Positions 4,966-6,090 of a DNA stretch of 6,090 nucleotides are shown here, in pieces. Source of the DNA: an uncultured Eubacteriales bacterium (GTDB lineage: Bacteria > Bacillota > Clostridia > Lachnospirales > Anaerotignaceae); NCBI GenBank assembly GCA_900548595.1, contig URLB01000114.1, positions 1 to 6,090 of the forward strand. Direction: 5' to 3'. Under the pieces are notes generated by a model. It saw only the letters and a program-made list of their open reading frames with translations, was not told the DNA's origin and made no database searches. A program made the translations under genes and the position numbers. Position 1 is the first letter of the stretch. The number at the start of each line of letters is the position of its first letter.

Positions 4966-6090
4966 ATGAGGAAAGTATATTTTGATAATGCCGCCACCAC
5001 TTATCCTAAACCGGAAAGAGTTGCGGAAGCGGTCTACGACTATATAAAAAACAACGGAATGAATATCGGCAGAGGCATATATGATAAAGCATTTGAAGCC
5101 GCCGAAGCCGTATATGAAACAAGGGAATTATTATGTAAATTTTTTGACTGGGACAAACCCGAAAACGTTGTATTTACATCAAATGTTACGGAAGCTCTGA
5201 ACATTGTAATAAAAGGATTTTTGAAACCCGGAGACCATGTGCTTGTATCGTCTTTGGAGCACAACGCCGTCATGCGTCCTCTAAACCAGCTGACAAAAAT
5301 AGGCGTTTTCTTTGACCGTCTTCCATGCGATTCCGACGGAAAAACTATATTTGACAAAAACATGATAAAGGAAAACACAAAGGCGGTTATAATAAACCAT
5401 GCCTCCAACGTGTTCGGCACAGTTTCCGATATAGAAGAAACAGGAAAAATATGTTTGGAAAACGGATTAAAGTTTATAGTTGACAGCGCCCAGAGCGCAG
5501 GAACAATACCTATAAGCATGAAAAAATGCCATATAGACGCCTTGTGCTTTACAGGACATAAAGGTCTTTACGGTCCGCAGGGTATAGGCGGATTTATAAT
5601 TACAGACGATATGGCAGAAAAAACGGAACCCCTTATAAGCGGAGGAACGGGAAGTCAGTCCGACACGGAAACGGTTCCAGACTTTATGCCCGACAGGTTT
5701 GAGGCAGGAACATTAAACATACCCGGTATTTACGGTCTTAGGGAAGGTCTGAAATTTATAAACGAAACAGGTATAAAAACCATAGCCGATAAAGAACTGC
5801 TCCTTACAAAGCTTTTTGTCGAAAGTATTGAACAGATACCTAATTATAAAATCATAGGTTCAAAAACAGTAAAAAACCGAACGGCTACGGTATCCGTAAC
5901 GGCAAATACAGATATGGCAAACGCAGCCTTTATTCTGGAAAAACAGTTCGGAATAATGACAAGGGTCGGTATGCACTGCGCCCCCAACGCCCATAAGGTC
6001 ATGGGAACTTTCCCAAGCGGCACAATACGTTTTTCATTCGGTTTTTTTAATACCGAAGAGGAAATAATGTATGCCGTTGAAGCTTTAAAG
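4966..6090 (+). CDS. Cysteine desulfurase-like class V aminotransferase (EF2568 type), 3' end cut
   Basis: This PLP-dependent enzyme is of the cysteine desulfurase/selenocysteine lyase superfamily, which removes sulfur or selenium from (seleno)cysteine as an enzyme-bound persulfide. ATG 4966 follows AAGGGTGAT (4954-4962). The 375 visible codons run to the window edge without a stop. The final Phe-Asn-Thr-x-Glu-Glu-Ile and following helix are present, so only a few residues are probably missing. Key residues are Asp7-Asn8-Ala-Ala-Thr-Thr-Tyr-Pro-Lys-Pro at the N-terminus, Thr75 for the PLP phosphate, His99 stacking on PLP, Asp173 and Gln176 in Val-Asp-Ser-Ala-Gln-Ser-Ala-Gly, Schiff-base Lys199 in Thr-Gly-His-Lys-Gly, catalytic Cys338 in Arg-Val-Gly-Met-His-Cys-Ala-Pro, and substrate-carboxylate Arg355. 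The short N-terminus and the Phe-Asn-Thr ending fit the EF2568 subfamily, which differs from IscS and SufS. Its exact role is not established. In some Firmicutes relatives lie near selenium-dependent hydroxylase genes. No scaffold gene is visible here. Confidence 0.9.
   Translation, partial: MRKVYFDNAATTYPKPERVAEAVYDYIKNNGMNIGRGIYDKAFEAAEAVYETRELLCKFFDWDKPENVVFTSNVTEALNIVIKGFLKPGDHVLVSSLEHNAVMRPLNQLTKIGVFFDRLPCDSDGKTIFDKNMIKENTKAVIINHASNVFGTVSDIEETGKICLENGLKFIVDSAQSAGTIPISMKKCHIDALCFTGHKGLYGPQGIGGFIITDDMAEKTEPLISGGTGSQSDTETVPDFMPDRFEAGTLNIPGIYGLREGLKFINETGIKTIADKELLLTKLFVESIEQIPNYKIIGSKTVKNRTATVSVTANTDMANAAFILEKQFGIMTRVGMHCAPNAHKVMGTFPSGTIRFSFGFFNTEEEIMYAVEALK

Noticed and set aside
5040..5519. 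Minus-strand open frame of about 159 codons inside the desulfurase-like gene
   Set aside because: It lies wholly antisense to a gene with every expected catalytic residue, and its hydrophobic translation is typical of reverse-strand shadows.

Overview
The window looks like chromosomal DNA from a low-GC, Gram-positive anaerobe of the class Clostridia. The evidence is AT-rich DNA, strong AGGAGG-type ribosome-binding sites, a Firmicutes-style lipoprotein with a Gly-Cys lipobox, and a class V aminotransferase of the Enterococcus EF2568 type. The genus cannot be read from the sequence.

Layout. (1) Positions 1-282 hold the 3' part of a small acidic zinc-ribbon-like protein, read rightward and entering from outside the window. 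It ends at a strong hairpin (321-350) that also contains the stop codon of the converging gene. (2) Positions 341-1431 hold two leftward genes of one unrecognised family (185 and 170 aa). They are tandem paralogues 20 bp apart, with a plausible promoter at 1496-1524. (3) Positions 1432-1696 are a divergent intergenic region with one promoter facing each way. (4) Positions 1697-4896 are a rightward four-gene operon. It encodes a lipoprotein substrate-binding protein, a membrane permease and an ATPase of a polar amino acid ABC importer, followed 10 bp later by a PLP-independent, DapF-fold, two-cysteine amino acid racemase or epimerase. (5) A possible terminator lies at 4851-4912 and a possible extended -10 promoter at 4917-4946. 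Next comes a rightward class V PLP enzyme related to cysteine desulfurases (4966 to the window edge), with all expected catalytic residues and only its last few codons missing.

How it works together. The binding protein captures an amino acid outside the membrane, the permease and ATPase import it, and the co-transcribed racemase probably interconverts its L and D forms, or epimerises a diamino acid, in the cytoplasm. No lysine-pathway or metallophore genes are visible, so the operon reads as uptake coupled to stereo-inversion, either to use a D-amino acid or to make one. The substrate is unknown. Two RNA hairpins between the binding-protein gene and the permease gene may set the usual excess of binding protein over membrane components. 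The desulfurase-like gene appears to be a separate transcription unit.

The most interesting items are the transporter-racemase operon, the shortened second active-site loop of the racemase, and the tandem pair of unknown proteins. I found no mobile element, CRISPR array, tRNA or rRNA.
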